A stretch of DNA of 64,000 nucleotides from Siphonodentalium dalli (lineage: Eukaryota; Mollusca; Scaphopoda; Gadilida; Siphonodentaliidae), in contig CP136063.1 of NCBI GenBank assembly GCA_032622095.1, positions 145,285,950 through 145,349,949 on the forward strand. Direction: 5' to 3'. Position 1 is the first letter of the stretch. Every line of letters starts with the position of its first letter. Below, piece by piece: positions 47,757-60,155 of the stretch. A program made the position numbers and the translations under genes. Under the pieces are notes generated by a model. It searched no databases. It saw only the letters and a program-made list of their open reading frames with translations, and was not told where the DNA came from.

Positions 47757-48520
47757 ACATGCGTCGCTTTAATTTTGGATGGACAAATTAATCAACAAAT
47801 TTGTATTATTGGAATCCTACAAAACGAATCATGCCAGACGTTTCTTAAGACAGCACGCTATTGCTTAAAATTGTCTTATTGATTTCATTTGCCGCTTTAA
47901 CTCTGGCCGGAAGAACCAATGATGATCACCATTCCAGATGCTTAAGATTTATTTATTTTTGTTTGTTTGTTAGTTTTTTTTATTTATTTTTTTTTGCATT
48001 AAAATAGGAAAAAAAGTTTCATGAAAAGAAGGCGTCGCTTTAATCATGGATGCACGAATGAATTAACAGTTATGTATTATCCGAATCATACAAAGTGCAT
48101 CATGCCAGATGGTTTTTTTTTAAACGCCACGTGTTTGTATTATACAAAATTGTCTCATGGATATCATATTCGAATCTTGCAAAGCGCAACATGCCAGATG
48201 TTTCTTAAGAAGGCGCGTTATTATTATATTATATAAAATTGTCACATGGATGTCATGTTCCACTTTAATTCTGGATGCTTAAATGAATCAATACATTTAA
48301 TATTGGAATTTTACAAAGCGCATCATGCCAGATGTTTCACAATAAAGTGTGTTACTATATCATATAAAATTGTCTCATGGATGTCATATATCGCTTTAAC
48401 CCTGGCACGCATCGCTCTAATTCAAAACTTATGTTTTAATTATTGAAATCTCACAAAGCGAACCACGCCACAAATTTTTAAGATGGTGTGTTGTAATATA
48501 AAATTGTCAACTGAATGTCA
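47757..48520 (+). repeat. Diverged tandem repeat between LINE ORF1 and ORF2
   Basis: About five to six copies of a roughly 115-135-bp unit with the words CGCTTTAAT, TGGATGCAC/TGGATGCTT, TACAAAGCGCATCATGCCAG, TGTTTCTTAAG and AAATTGTCTCATGGATGTCA. Copies differ by indels. The 66-71-codon open frames at 48,021 and 48,246 are by-products. Confidence 0.8.
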
Positions 48521-49274
48521 TGTAAACTCCGAATAACTTTTATAAGAAATAAGAATAGCTCAAATGTGATGTTTTCAAGTTTCTTGCACACGAGACGACT
48601 CCGATATTTCACGAATCAGATGTGATCAAACTGACCTTGACAATTATTATTATTGAATTAGGTCATGTTGTGACAGTACAGTCAGGTCCGAAACATTCCG
48701 AGCACAATTAAGTCAACTCTATTAAGACGAATTAATTCATGAATTTAGATTTCTTTTGAAAACAAATTATCCTTTGTCAAATATAATCAGAAGTCGGTGT
48801 ACCATACTGTCATGTACATACATTCATTTATAAATCTTCATGTTTTATTAATATAGGTTCTTGTTCATGTATTTTCAACATATTGGCCCACACTCGTACA
48901 TTTAGCCATATAGGTCTATATACCTATATGTATATTATGGAGTTATCTATTTCTACTATGCGACGTAAGTCCTCGTTGCGGGTCAATTAGATAGCCTACA
49001 CGTCAAGTCACAGATATGCACTTTTTTGGCAATACTTTCATGAGAAAATAACAAGCGGAATTTGAAATGTTAATTGACCGTCGATTGATTCGTACACGAG
49101 GACTTACCAGAAACATATACCCGCCGAATACAACACATCATTAAAATAATATGTACTTCATATTACGGTTAGCTCTAGTAACAATGCACGGACTACACAT
49201 ATTCACGCTTGCATCTTTAATTCATTCTGAAGTGGAGGGCATACATTTCATTCATTCCATTATAGGTCGTACTC
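48521..49274. other. No recognisable feature
   Basis: Non-coding stretch leading to the LINE ORF2 remnant. Confidence 0.4.
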
Positions 49275-52200
49275 ATGGCTACACATAACGTAAATTTGAG
49301 TGAGGTTCGGGATTCTGATGAATATAACTTTACAATGAAATGGAACGAAGCGGAACAGGAAAATGACGATTATTTAAATTCCGCTTTTAATACCTGCAAT
49401 GAATGTGGATACATTTCACCATCACACACTATAGACCAATCAAATACAAAACCAAAATTTTCAATATTCAGCATCAATGCAAATTTCGATTCTGTGTGTA
49501 ATCTCCTATGCGACTTAAAGTCGAATAATAATTCATTCGACGTTATTGCTTTAACTGAAACATTTAAAATACGACAAGCATCGCATTTCCAAATACCGGG
49601 ATATCACCTATGGAATTCAAGTGTAGGGCTGATGACGATGATGGTAGAGGTGGTGTATGCCTTTACATAAAAGATTCCATTCACTATAAAAATCGACCCG
49701 ACCTTAGTGAATTTATTCCACACGTAATAGAAACAATATTCGTGGAAATTAACCCAGGAAAAAATGACTCTCGGATAATCGGCTGCGTGTACAGACCAAA
49801 TACAGCACCAAAGGCCAACATTATTTGATCAATTTTTGAAAAAATTCAACGATATTCTAGAAAAAATTAATAACCACAAATCATATATATCAGGAGACTT
49901 TAATATTGACCTACTCAATTTCAACTCGCATACAAAAACGAACGATTTCATAAATAACATTTTCACAAGAGGATTCGTGCCAAGGATAACTAAACCTACT
50001 CGAATGACTGATCATTCAGCAACTCTGATCGATAATATATATACCAATAACCTACAAGGCGAATGTAAATCTGGCATAATCACATCATGCGATGTTTCCG
50101 ATCAGTTCGGCATATTTTATTCAGAATCTAACCAAAAGAGACAAAACAGCACCAATAATAACGAAGCTATCACTAATCAAAGAAGTTTTAGTCCTGATAA
50201 CATAATTAGATTCAAAAATCTTTTTAAATCTTGTACCTTTGACTCCGTCACATCTTGTAGAAGTGTCGACCAAGCATATGAAATCTTCTTAGATATCTAT
50301 ATGAATGCATATGAACTAGCTTTCGCCATCAAAAGTCGACATATACCCAAAAAATTCATAAAACGCAATCCTTGGATGACAGCTGGATTGATTAAGTCAA
50401 GTATTGTTAAGAACCAGCTATATTTACACAAATTGAATAAACCCTCGGAAACGAACGTAAATAAATATTTGAGCTATCGTACCTTATATAATAAACTAAT
50501 AAGAAGGAGTAAAAATATATACTATACAAATATTCTAGAAGTAAATAAAAATAACTTAAAGAAAACATGGGAAATACTTAAGGATGCATTGAAGATAAAT
50601 GGAAACACAAATAATAACCCCAAGACCTTTACCGAAAACGGAATAGAACTTGAAAATTACAAACTCATATCGGAAAAGTTCAATGACTTTTTCTCAAAAA
50701 TTGGGCAGGAAACTAGCCAGCTCAATGAACATGAAAATGACTCTCATTTTACAGATTTTCTCCATAACCGCAAACCAGACGACATCAATTTCAAAATAAT
50801 TCCGACCTCTATATACAGGATATCATCCTCACATGTGTCTCTATGACTGGGAAAGTATCAAGGGATTTCAATGGTATATCAACTAAACTTATCAAGGAAA
50901 CAATTGAGGCGATAGCCCCAGCATCATTGCATATGTTTAACTTGTCCTTAGAGTATGGAATAGTCCCTAACACAATGAAAATTCTAAAGTAGTCCCGATC
51001 CCCAAAAATAATACCACTCATGAAATTTCCAACTACAGACCTATCAGCATTCTTCCAGCTATCTCTAAACTTCTCGAAAAAATAATGCATAAACGATTAT
51101 TAGACTTCTTAAATGAACAAAACATACTCTATAAACACCAATACGGCTTCCGTCCTAATCATTCAACCTTCCATCCTGTATTACACCTCCTCGATCAAGT
51201 TGTCTCAAATAATGACAAAATGACAAGAGATTCCACTTTAGCTCTATTTCTCGACCTCTCAAAAGCATTCGACACGATAAATCACGATATTTTACTCCAT
51301 AAACTAGATCACTATGGTATACGAGGCACAGCATACTCATGATTCCAGAGCTATCTGCAAAATAGAAGGCGATATGTTGAACTCAATGGTATTAAATCTA
51401 AATTAACGGAAGTGACGTGTGGAGTGCCCCAGGGATAAATTATGGGACCGATCATTTTCTTAGTTTACGTTAACGATATGTCAAATTCGACAACCATGGA
51501 TATCGTATCATACGCGGACGATACGACTCTAGTAACTGGTGGAAAAAATGGCATCCTTGTAGAACGTTATGTGAATAATGAGTTACGCAACATATTTGCT
51601 TGGTGCTGTAGCAATAAGTTAGTGATCAATACTAAAAAAGCAACTATATGCTAATACACCCAGAGAACAATGATGACAAATGGAACTTTATAAAGGTTTA
51701 CTTAAATAATACGGAACTAAACAAGATAGGAAATCTTGAGCACGAATCCTCCACAAAATTCTTAGGAATCCATATAGATGAAAACCTGACTTTTAAAAAA
51801 CACGTGTCCTCTGTTTGTTCTAAAATGGTGAATGCCATATACCACATCAATAAAGTTAAACACTTCTTTCCTGGTAGCGCACTTAAAACATTATATTATG
51901 CTCTAATACAAAGCCATCTCGTCTACGGTGTTCAAATATGGGGACACGTCCCTGCGGTCAAAAACAATTTCATGCTTCAAAAACGCGCGATACGATTTTT
52001 ATGTAATAAGAAATATAGAAGCCACTCTCTTTCAAAAAGAAAATATACTCAAAATCTACGACATTCACAAAGTACAAGCGGCTGTTTTCATGCATGATTG
52101 GTATCATATGCGCTTAATAGAATCATTCACCGACATGTTTACCAAACGCAAAACCGGACCAGACACCCGGCAAAAGCACCCACTATTTAAAAAAAAAACC

Positions 52201-52400
52201 AAGAACATCTTGGTCCCAACAACAACCATTCCATTCTTTTCCAACTCTATGGAACAACTTAGATAACGAATTTACATCATACCAATCCAGACACACATTC
52301 AAACGGCGTTTACATGCCGATTGCATTAAAAAATATGCTGCAACAATTAAATGCAACAATCAAAGATGTCCCGACTTTTGTCGAACTCGTTGCGGACGGC
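49275..52400 (+). pseudogene. LINE ORF2 (endonuclease + reverse transcriptase), nearly full length but broken
   Basis: The apurinic-like endonuclease begins near 49,460 (FSIFSINANFDSV, FDVIALTET) and continues after a frameshift near 49,640 (GGVCLYIKDSI, then IGCVYRPN). The SYISGDFNIDLL block and a decayed DHSATLIDNI block follow in 49836-50846. The reverse transcriptase runs through NYRPISILPAISKLLEKIMH, FLDLSKAFDTINHDILL, GVPQG and VSYADDTTL near 51,510, then a thumb with FLGIHIDENLTFKKH. The C-terminal part ends near 52,400. Damage includes frameshifts near 49,640, 49,828, 50,840, 50,990, 51,650 and 52,030, a TGA at 51341 where Trp is expected, and a TAA at 51437 just after VPQG. The block pattern is of the CR1/L2/Jockey group. 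Confidence 0.9.
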
Positions 52401-52545
52401 GCGAAATATATCCTTGCACCACCCGCAACTCATTCGATAAAAGATTCTGGATTAAGATGCGCGTTGTGTTCTGTATATTTCGCCGTCCGCAACGAGTTCG
52501 ATAAAAGATTCGAGATTATGATGCAAGTTGTGTTCTGTATTTATT
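52383..52545. repeat. Inverted and direct repeat at the LINE 3' end
   Basis: GAACTCGTTGCGGACGGC at 52,383 is repeated in reverse complement ending at about 52,501, giving a 27-28-bp stem around a 63-bp loop. In addition GATAAAAGATTC plus about 40 bp of following sequence occurs twice, at about 52,436 and 52,500. It may mark the 3' end of the LINE or a small MITE. Confidence 0.7.
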
Positions 52546-52622
52546 CTACACCGTTCAGCCAGATAAGTTCAATCCATAAATGTCACCTCCGTTGTTACTA
52601 TAGCTACCTTACTGTGATTTAA

Positions 52623-53165
52623 GTCTGACAAATAACCAGTAATTATGGGGGGATCACCGGAAGCGGTAGTAATGTACATCATCTTTATTGGCGTCAACGT
52701 CAACAAGAATAGTCCCGGCTTGTATTCCACTAGAGGTATACACTAATATGTATTCAATGGCTGGGATTCCGTTGAATACACGTGACTCACGTCAATGGGT
52801 GTGGAATAATATCATTTATTGCACATCATTAATGTTAAGCAACCAAGATAGAATAAATATCTGATATTCAAGTATATTTTATTCGACAGTCTTTTTTATT
52901 GGTTTTCCTGATTATACTGAAATTTGCTCAGTGTTTTGGAACCGCCATGGGATAGGGATACTTGGAGATAGCGTAAAAATTTCTACCCTTTCGGGTGATA
53001 CTACCCTCATCTGGGGACCGATCTAATAATATAACATTTATTTGATACATTTGCTTGAAAAGTGTCCAAAAATTATTCGACAACGACAATTGGTATTTTC
53101 GCATTCCGGCTAATCTGCCATCCGTAACATTACTTCGTACTCAACAGACTTTCAAATAATGGAAA
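52623..53165. other. No recognisable feature
   Basis: No gene or clear repeat found between the two LINE remnants. Confidence 0.4.
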
Positions 53166-54950
53166 TCTGGTTACCTTATGCTACAACTCAGAGACTAAAG
53201 ACACCAACAACATTTGGGTACAGTATCCCTTTGAATCCAAAAAAATCCGTAACAAAATTAATAACATGAACAAATTTGCGAAAAATATATATCTCGAAGA
53301 AATTCAGACTATGTTAGAAAACACATTATTCTATATTTTGGAAAATCACAAACTAGCTGCTCCAGAAAAAACCGAAATCAAATGCTATCAACACAGCTCT
53401 ATTTTTGCGTATGATGATACAAGCAGATTTCATCAACAACATTTGTATTAAGAACAGAAGAATAAATTATCAAGGGCAGCCTCTTCCAAAACAATCGATC
53501 GCGAAACTTTATTCAGTCACCATCACGCAAGATGACGTCGAATAAATTATCAAGGAACTAAACGTCAACAAAGCAACTGGTCCTGATAATTAAACAACAT
53601 AATCCTAAAAGAGTGTCGCCAATCGCTCTCACTACCTTTATACATTCTTTCTAAATAATCCTTGGAAACAGGAATATTTCCCCTGAATGGAAGATGGCCA
53701 CAGTTATCCCAATCTATAAAAAGGGCGATAAATCTGACCCCATCAGATACCGACAAATTTCGCTCCTTGTGTGTGTTACATGTAGTACAGTTTGGGAAAA
53801 GATTGTCTTCCATAAAGCATACGATCATTTTGCAAATAATAACCTTCTATACAAGCATCAATCAGGATTCCACCCTACTCACAATACAACGTATCAACTT
53901 ATCAAAATAGTGCACCACCTTAGTCAAAAGAGAAGTGAATCAAAATATATATATTGGAATATTTTGCGATATTTCGAAAGCTTTTGAACGCGTAAGGCAC
54001 AAAGGTCTAATTCACAAAATACAAAGCTATGGTATATGAGGCAAACTCCTTTCCTGGTTGATAGATTATATTAGCAACAGGTCCTGGCGCATACTTGTTG
54101 GATCAGAATTATCTAGCCCGTTGCATCCGCTAGCCGGTGTCCTCCGATGGGTACGCATATTGTGCGCGCATACATGTCCCTTTTTATTCTCCATTTTCAT
54201 CAATGCCATAGTTGACAACCTGAAATCGAACGGTCGTCTATTCGCCGACGATGCGTGCATTTTTACTCACTACCAACTCTTGGCAGCCTGATGACGTGAG
54301 CGACGCTATATAATTACTGTATAATTGAACCAACAGGTGGCTAGTTTCTCTTAATGCGTATAAAACAAAAGCGATGATATTTCAAGGCACACAACCATCA
54401 GGCAACCGCGCCGTGAACCTCACATTTTGCCCTGATAAACTCGAAATTGTTTAATCTCATCGACATCTGTATGAGTCATTCGCCAGTCACCTTGACTGGG
54501 ATCACCATATTGACCACAATTACAAGAACGCATTGTGTAACACTCTCTCAAATCCGTAGATTAAAATATATACAATCAAGTAAATCCATTGATACAATGT
54601 TCAAAGCCCATGATGTATTACCGGTTCTTGAGTATGGAAGCTTCGTTTTGGGATTACACGTCTAATACTGACAAGTCACTACTATATAGACAAGGTATAT
54701 CACGATGGAACTCGAATCATTTCCGGATTTACTAGATTGGCCTCGATCTCCACCTTACTAACAGAGTTAGGTTTGGTAACCTCTCCAACTCTCTCATTTT
54801 AAAGATCGTCTCTGTCATCGGTCTTTCCTCATACGCGCGTTCCTAGACTCAATTCAAAAGAGGAATCCCCAAATCATGCCTGGCGTGTGCAATATCAACT
54901 CGAGTTATCCATCAGTTAGCTCGATAATTCATTAAAGTTTATGCGATTGA
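53166..54950 (+). pseudogene. Second LINE ORF2 remnant (reverse transcriptase), heavily broken
   Basis: Fragments in order: VTITQDDVE and IKELNVNKATGPD (about 53,520-53,590), EWKMATVIPIYKKGDKSDP (about 53,690), LLYKHQSGFHPTHNTTYQLI (about 53,850), a region joined to LIHKIQSYG, ISNRSWRILVGSELSSPLHP (about 54,070), and LFSIFINAIVDNLKSN with LFADDACIF near 54,240. Each lies in a different frame. FADDA sits where the catalytic FADDT box belongs. GVLRW in place of GVPQG and a small insertion after it (about 54,145-54,175) damage the template grip. It differs from the LINE at 49-52 kb and is older or less constrained. Confidence 0.85.
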
Positions 54951-54967
54951 TTAATACGTAGTGGTAA

Positions 54968-55187
54968 TATTCGGGTCCCAGCGCATTCCGATAGGATAAC
55001 ATCAAGAGAAGTTAGACTCACTATTAGTCGTTAGTTATATTTTACTATCGTTTTGTGTCGTAATTGAAGAGTGTTTATATTCGGGTCTGAGAGCATTCCG
55101 ATAGCATAACATCAAGAGAAGTTAGACTCAAGATCAGTCGTTATTTCTATTTTACTGGTGTTTTGTGTCGTAATTAAAGAGTGTTTA
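54968..55187. repeat. 110-bp tandem duplication
   Basis: TATTCGGGTC at 54968 and at 55078 each starts a copy containing CATCAAGAGAAGTTAGACTC and GTTTTGTGTCGTAATT. The copies differ at about ten positions. Possibly the 3' untranslated part of the LINE upstream. Confidence 0.85.
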
Positions 55188-56095
55188 TAAATTAGCGATG
55201 TTGTTGACGTAGACGTGCGTATGGAGATTATCAGCTGGCATAATTTATACAGCGATGTACTTTATTGGTCCATATGACTGGATGAATACACGTTATTTCG
55301 ATGAATTTTCAAGCTGTTCGCAATCTTATCGCACGGCAATGAGACCAACGTTTTTATTTCATAGCACGAATAGACTACATATATATTAATAACATTCTGA
55401 AGAAGACTGGATTTTTCTAAATTATAATACTAGTATGACTGGAGTGATTCATGTTGTGGTATACTTATATCGTCCTATTTTAATTACCAGAACCGGAGCG
55501 GGATGTAACAAAATCGAACTGAATTTCAGGCTGCAATCCTCAATGGGACATAAAATGTGCATCTGAAGGACGCGTGAATGTGACAGATGTTGACATATTT
55601 TGGGCAACAAACACGCACAATACAGATCGCTACCTGTTAGTTTTGTTCTGATAAGATAAAATTCAAATCGTACTGCATGGTGCATATGGTTACACACAAC
55701 TAATTATTTTCCATAGGCGACAGTGTTAACTAAAAGTCCCGCCGGCCATGGGTTTGACCTATTTGAACTTCAAGTGGTCAATTTTCCCTTAGAACGTCAT
55801 CCTCTGCACCAGTATGTGACAACAAACGCGCCCTTTTCGGTATTTTTTTCAAACGATAATCTTGCATTTCCACAACTACCCCATTTACTGCAAACAAATC
55901 AGCAGCATAAAAATACCCAGACCCCTTCCGTAACTTCTGGACGCCACCAGACTCTTCCTGGACATCTAAACATACAAGATCGCCATATTTACGTAGGCTA
56001 TGATTTTCTGTTCCCGATTAGATATATTTCTCTCAATGATAATCAACCAATCAGCAGCCAGAATTTTGTTTTATGCTGACTCGAGTTTCCCTACA
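55188..56095. other. No recognisable gene
   Basis: A 118-codon open frame from 55723 lacks family motifs; I treat it as chance. Nothing else supported. Confidence 0.4.
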
Positions 56096-56457
56096 CAAAT
56101 TCAAGAAGAGTAACTCTATATAATTAGTTGTTTGTAACCTATAATTGAAAAGAAAATTGAAGTTTGATCGTGTAAACCGCGCCAATTTTACAAAAAAAGC
56201 TTTACCGTGATACAATAGAAATATAGGAGTCATTGGACATCCTATTATCTCCCAGCGGTAATTTAACCCACATACCCCGTTTTAAAATTAACAATTTTTT
56301 TGGGGTAAGAAATAACACCAGTAATAGAATCCTGATAAATCTGGAAGCGCAGTTTAGTAGAAAAAATACTAATGTCTCATGCTTGTCATAGACATATATA
56401 CTGCACAGTGTCGCAAATTCAAGAAGAGTAACTCTATATAATTAGTTGTTTGTAACC
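56096..56457. repeat. 44-bp exact direct repeat bracketing 274 bp
   Basis: CAAATTCAAGAAGAGTAACT at 56096 begins a 44-bp stretch repeated without change at 56414-56457. It could be a recent duplication or a remnant of recombination. The segment between is unrecognised. Confidence 0.85.
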
Positions 56458-56840
56458 ATATGGAATCTGTTTTCACTGTGTCGTGTATCAATTTCACCGA
56501 GGGGGGGGGCACGAAATATGGAGGAATCTATTTTTTTAGATAGTGCGGAAAGTGAACGTGTGCCAGTTAGAGTTACTCGACCGTCCGTATAGTATATATG
56601 TATGCCCCCATTCGAAATCGAAATAACAGTATAATGTAAAGTTATAAATTTTCAAGTTTAAATAAAAACAAATTAAAACAAAATATATTTTAGACTGAAC
56701 TGCTAACTCAATTTAAATAAACATTTTTTTAAATAAAATTTAATTTAATTATTGTATGTTTTTATATTGAATTGTTGACTCAATTTATCATTTAACAAAA
56801 AAAAAAAATAAATTTTTATTTAAACAATATATAAACGAAC
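56458..56840. other. AT-rich low-complexity sequence
   Basis: A G-run near 56,501 and A/T-rich runs, with a loose duplication of AACTGCTAACTCAATTTA/AATTGTTGACTCAATTTA (56,698 and 56,769). Confidence 0.45.
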
Positions 56841-56945
56841 GCCGTTATAGCATTCGCCAGAGTCACAACACCAAATTTGGTTGAAATCGGTCCAGTGGTC
56901 TGGGAAAAAAATCGCGAACAGACAGATCCTACTCTTTTATATACA
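56841..56945 (+). mobile_element. RTE-type LINE/SINE 3' end
   Basis: The words CACCAAATTTGGTTGAAATC, CGGTCCAGTGGTCTGGGA and AATCGCGAACAGACAGA follow one another. This succession is the well-known 3' end of RTE-clade LINEs and SINEs that use them. Only the tail is present; the 5' extent is unknown. Confidence 0.6.
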
Positions 56946-57239
56946 TATCTACACCGGAGAACATACATTATTTCGCCTTAAATTGAGAAAATTATGACAA
57001 GTCATAAAAAATGAAAATATGTGTTATAACCATGGACAAATTTCCAACATCGTGGCCGAAATAGAAATTTCAACACATAATGATTTGACAACAAAAATGT
57101 TGTTTGAATATAGCCAATTTAACACTGAATGTATGCATGTATAGCCAAATTATGGTGAAGAAAGATGGCGTCAGAATTTGTATGCAGCCATAGACCGGCT
57201 CAGTCGCTGATTGGTCGAAACTATCTGCTAAAAATATTT

Positions 57240-58050
57240 GATTGACAGCTGTGGAAAGGTCCAATGCAATGTTCTGCCTACAAAAATGCCAGGCACGCCC
57301 AGACCTTATGTGGATCTTTTACCACTAAGAATTGCACACATAGATGTAGTGAAACTATACCGTCGACTTTATCCACGAAGAAACAAGGGCGAATCGCTCA
57401 TCAAAGCGTGGCAATCAACCCCCAAAAATACCACGGAATATGTTTGTTGTGAATGAAGCTAAAGAACCAGACCACTCATATGGTGGCTCTCTATATAGGG
57501 GTGGTTTTAGTGGACATAACAGAACATGGGCATCATGAGATCGCACCCATACACGGATGGTCGCACAGCGGTGCCAGTATTAACAATTAACTTGTCAGAA
57601 ATTAACTTGTCAGAATTGCAATTTTCTGCTTGCAATAAAATGACAGACATATGTGGCCCTTGTACCGTAAGAACTGCACACATAGCTGTAGGGGAACTAC
57701 CGTCAACTTTATACATGAAGAAACAATGGCTAATCTCTCACCAAAGCGTGACAATTAACCCTCTAAATGCCACCATCCCCGAATATGTTTGCCGTTAATG
57801 GAGCAAACAATCCGGACAACACCTGCGGTGCATGTCTAGGAATTATTTTAGTGGACAAAACAGTACAAGGGTCTCACGAAAACTGGTATATCCAATAAAA
57901 ATATTCAATAGACACCACATTGGTTGTCCGGTCTGTTGCTACATTTTCTGCGATGGTAGCATTTCGAGGTTTAATTGCCACTCCATAGTGAGCTATTCGT
58001 TCTTGTTTCATCATGCAAGGTTCAGTATTTCCACAAGTGGACACTTTCTT
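57240..58050. repeat. Three copies of a gene-like segment, one inverted
   Basis: AATTGCACACATAGATGTAG near 57,334 recurs as AACTGCACACATAGCTGTAG near 57,673 (339 bp further). Both continue through AAACAA, CTCATCAAAGCGTGGCAATC-like sequence and GAATATGTTTG. A third copy is inverted at about 57,880-58,020. Translated ends look alike (IAHQSVAINP, ISHQSVTINPLNATI, and IAHYGVAIKPRNATIAE on the minus strand), which hints at a decayed coding exon, but none is long or intact. Confidence 0.6.
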
Positions 58051-58215
58051 AAGCCCCTGCCACACTCAGGTCGGCGCTTGCATTGCGCTGCAAAAGTATC
58101 AAAGCGCCCATCTAAACGCACTAAGGTCTCCAAGAACCGATTGGTGACGCAGTGGACACTGGCTACGACGCGCGAGGGTCTCCATGGTCGCCCATAGTAT
58201 AGGCGCCAGAGCGCC

Positions 58216-58247
58216 GCGCTTGTTTTGTGCATGCACAAAACAAGCGC
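58216..58247. repeat. Perfect 32-bp palindrome, copy 1
   Basis: Centre GTGCATGCAC, arms GCGCTTGTTTTGTGCA and its exact complement. Further copies at 58468-58499, 61166-61197 and 61835-61866. Confidence 0.95.
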
Positions 58248-58467
58248 AGATGCTCTGCGTTCTGACCAAGGCGTAGTAAGCTTTCTGCAGTTGTAGAGGA
58301 ATTCTTGCTGTGACCACGAGTAGCTTGTAGCCGTCCTCGCTACGCTGCAAAATTATCAAAGCGCCCACCTAAACGCACTAAGGTCTCCAAGAACCGATTG
58401 GTAACGCAGTGGACACTTGCTACGACGGGAGAGGGTCCCCATGATCGCACATAGGCACCAGCGCGCC

Positions 58468-58499
58468 GCGCTTGTTTTGTGCATGCACAAAACAAGCGC
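58468..58499. repeat. Perfect 32-bp palindrome, copy 2
   Basis: Identical to copy 1 at 58216. Confidence 0.95.
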
Positions 58500-58788
58500 A
58501 GATGCTCGGCGTTCTGACCAAGGCGTAGTACTATCGCCCTGACAGCGCAAAGCAAAGCGCAAAGCGAGCGACGTGAGCGTCGTGTGGACGTAGCAACAGC
58601 GCATATTAGCTACTCGTGGTCGCAGCAAGAATCAATATTGTCCTTTGCGACTACAGTAAGCTTATCAGACTCTCACTACATGTCTTTCCCGTCATTATTA
58701 TGCCCATTGCGATTCTCTCCCAAACTTATCGCGATCTTTCTGCGCTGTCATGAGGCGTTATGGACTAGTTCCCGCTCATAGAACGTCC

Positions 58789-60155
58789 TAGTCCAAGTCT
58801 TCTCGTACTAAAACTAGCTAAGATTTTGGGATGGAGAGATGCTAGTGTTTAGTCCGAGATCGCGCGCATAGCCTTCTTATGACACGAGTTACGCCCAGGA
58901 TCTGTTGCGGGAATCTGTGGTGTATTTTACTCGATTTACCTAACAAAGCAATACATGATGCTATATACGTCGGAAAGAGTGACATCTTATGGTCAGAATG
59001 GTGTATAATAATCTAACTTTAATGTTAAATTACACATAGAATATTCCGGTTGATTGCCACAAACATCGTTGTTTTTTCTGTTTGTTTACTTAACTGAAAG
59101 CCGAACTCAGGTTCCGAAAAACTTCGGGATTGTCCGGTGTTTGTTCTGAGTATTCTAGTTTCCGTTTCTATATATAGCGCGGGGTTTTCCGAACAAAATG
59201 GTGAAAACCGATCGCCGCAAAGTCCAGTTTCCAATGTGCTTTGAGAACAATTCCCGCACTAAAAACTTAATGACATAATGGAGGATCAGAAAGGTAGTTT
59301 TGTTGACAATTTTCGCAAGCAACTTGTCAAAATTGGAGCAAATTAGAACTCTTGTGTCTGACTTGCCATGCGTGTGATTTTCATCCATGTGCATTTTGAC
59401 TTTTGTGTTGATAAAATAATCGGAGAACCGAATCACACAGTTTCGAAATATAGTTCTTCCGTTTTAGTGGGACTTTTCAAACTTAAGGTTAAAAATTTAT
59501 ACAAATTTTGTTTGATTTTTTGTGTGCTTAACAAGAGCAGTATATTGCTCTGTTCGCTTAGTATATATCTTAATTTCGCTGAAGTCCACCAAATGTGGGA
59601 AATGTAGCACCATATTATTTATTCTAATGCTCGTTGTGTTTACACTGTTTTAAACTTTGAGAGGGTTGTAATTCCCCGTAATTTATTTAATGTATTACAT
59701 TTATATCTTCAATGTTTAATTAATCTATTTATTTTTTATTTATTGACACACATAATTACGATTACAATGGAGAATTCATCGTAATTTGCGTTGTCAGTCG
59801 AAAATCTACGGAATATTTTCAACGGAAAATGCCGAACACAGTTCGCGAGGTCAACTGAGTTCGCATACTTTTAAAAATTTGTAAACATTGCGGTAAATGT
59901 CTCTTTTCGCATTAAATTACCGCTTTCAATTCACAACTGATGTGGGGTTCAGATCAAATAGCATGTCTTCTGCGGAAAATATCTTTTATTGTCGCAATTG
60001 TGATATTTTATTTCATATAATTGTGGTTTTATTTGAGCGGGTCATTAACGCTTAACTCGTGTCATAAGAAGGCTATGCGCGCGTTCTGGGACTAAACACT
60101 AGCATCTCTCCATCCCAAAATCTTAGCTAGTTTTAGTACGAGAAGACTTGGACTA
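58789..60155. mobile_element. Element C: MULE-like MITE with perfect 9-bp TSD
   Basis: Ends TAGTCCAAGTCTTCTCGTAC are inverted, with about 100 bp of near-identical terminal repeat on each side (to about 58,892 and from about 60,052). AGAACGTCC flanks it exactly on both sides (58780-58788 and 60156-60164). A 9-bp duplication is characteristic of Mutator-like elements. The 1.37-kb interior has no transposase, so the element is non-autonomous. It is inserted within the GC-rich repeat cluster. Confidence 0.9.

Larger units (their letters stand above)
58050..58650 (+). repeat. GC-rich repeat family, two units (left group)
   Basis: Starts CCCCTGCCACACTCAGG, a terminal sequence found again at about 60,287 and, inverted, near 62,360. 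Two units of roughly 270 bp share AACGCACTAAGGTCTCCAAG, AACCGATTGGT, GCAGTGGACACT, GAGAGGGTC and a 32-bp palindrome. Far richer in G+C than the surroundings. The many open frames are due to low stop-codon density and are not genes. Confidence 0.75.

Noticed and set aside
58011-58628. Open frames in the GC-rich repeats (MLRPRVANMRCCYV... and others)
   Set aside because: They recur with the repeat in both orientations and frames, and long frames are expected from the low AT content.
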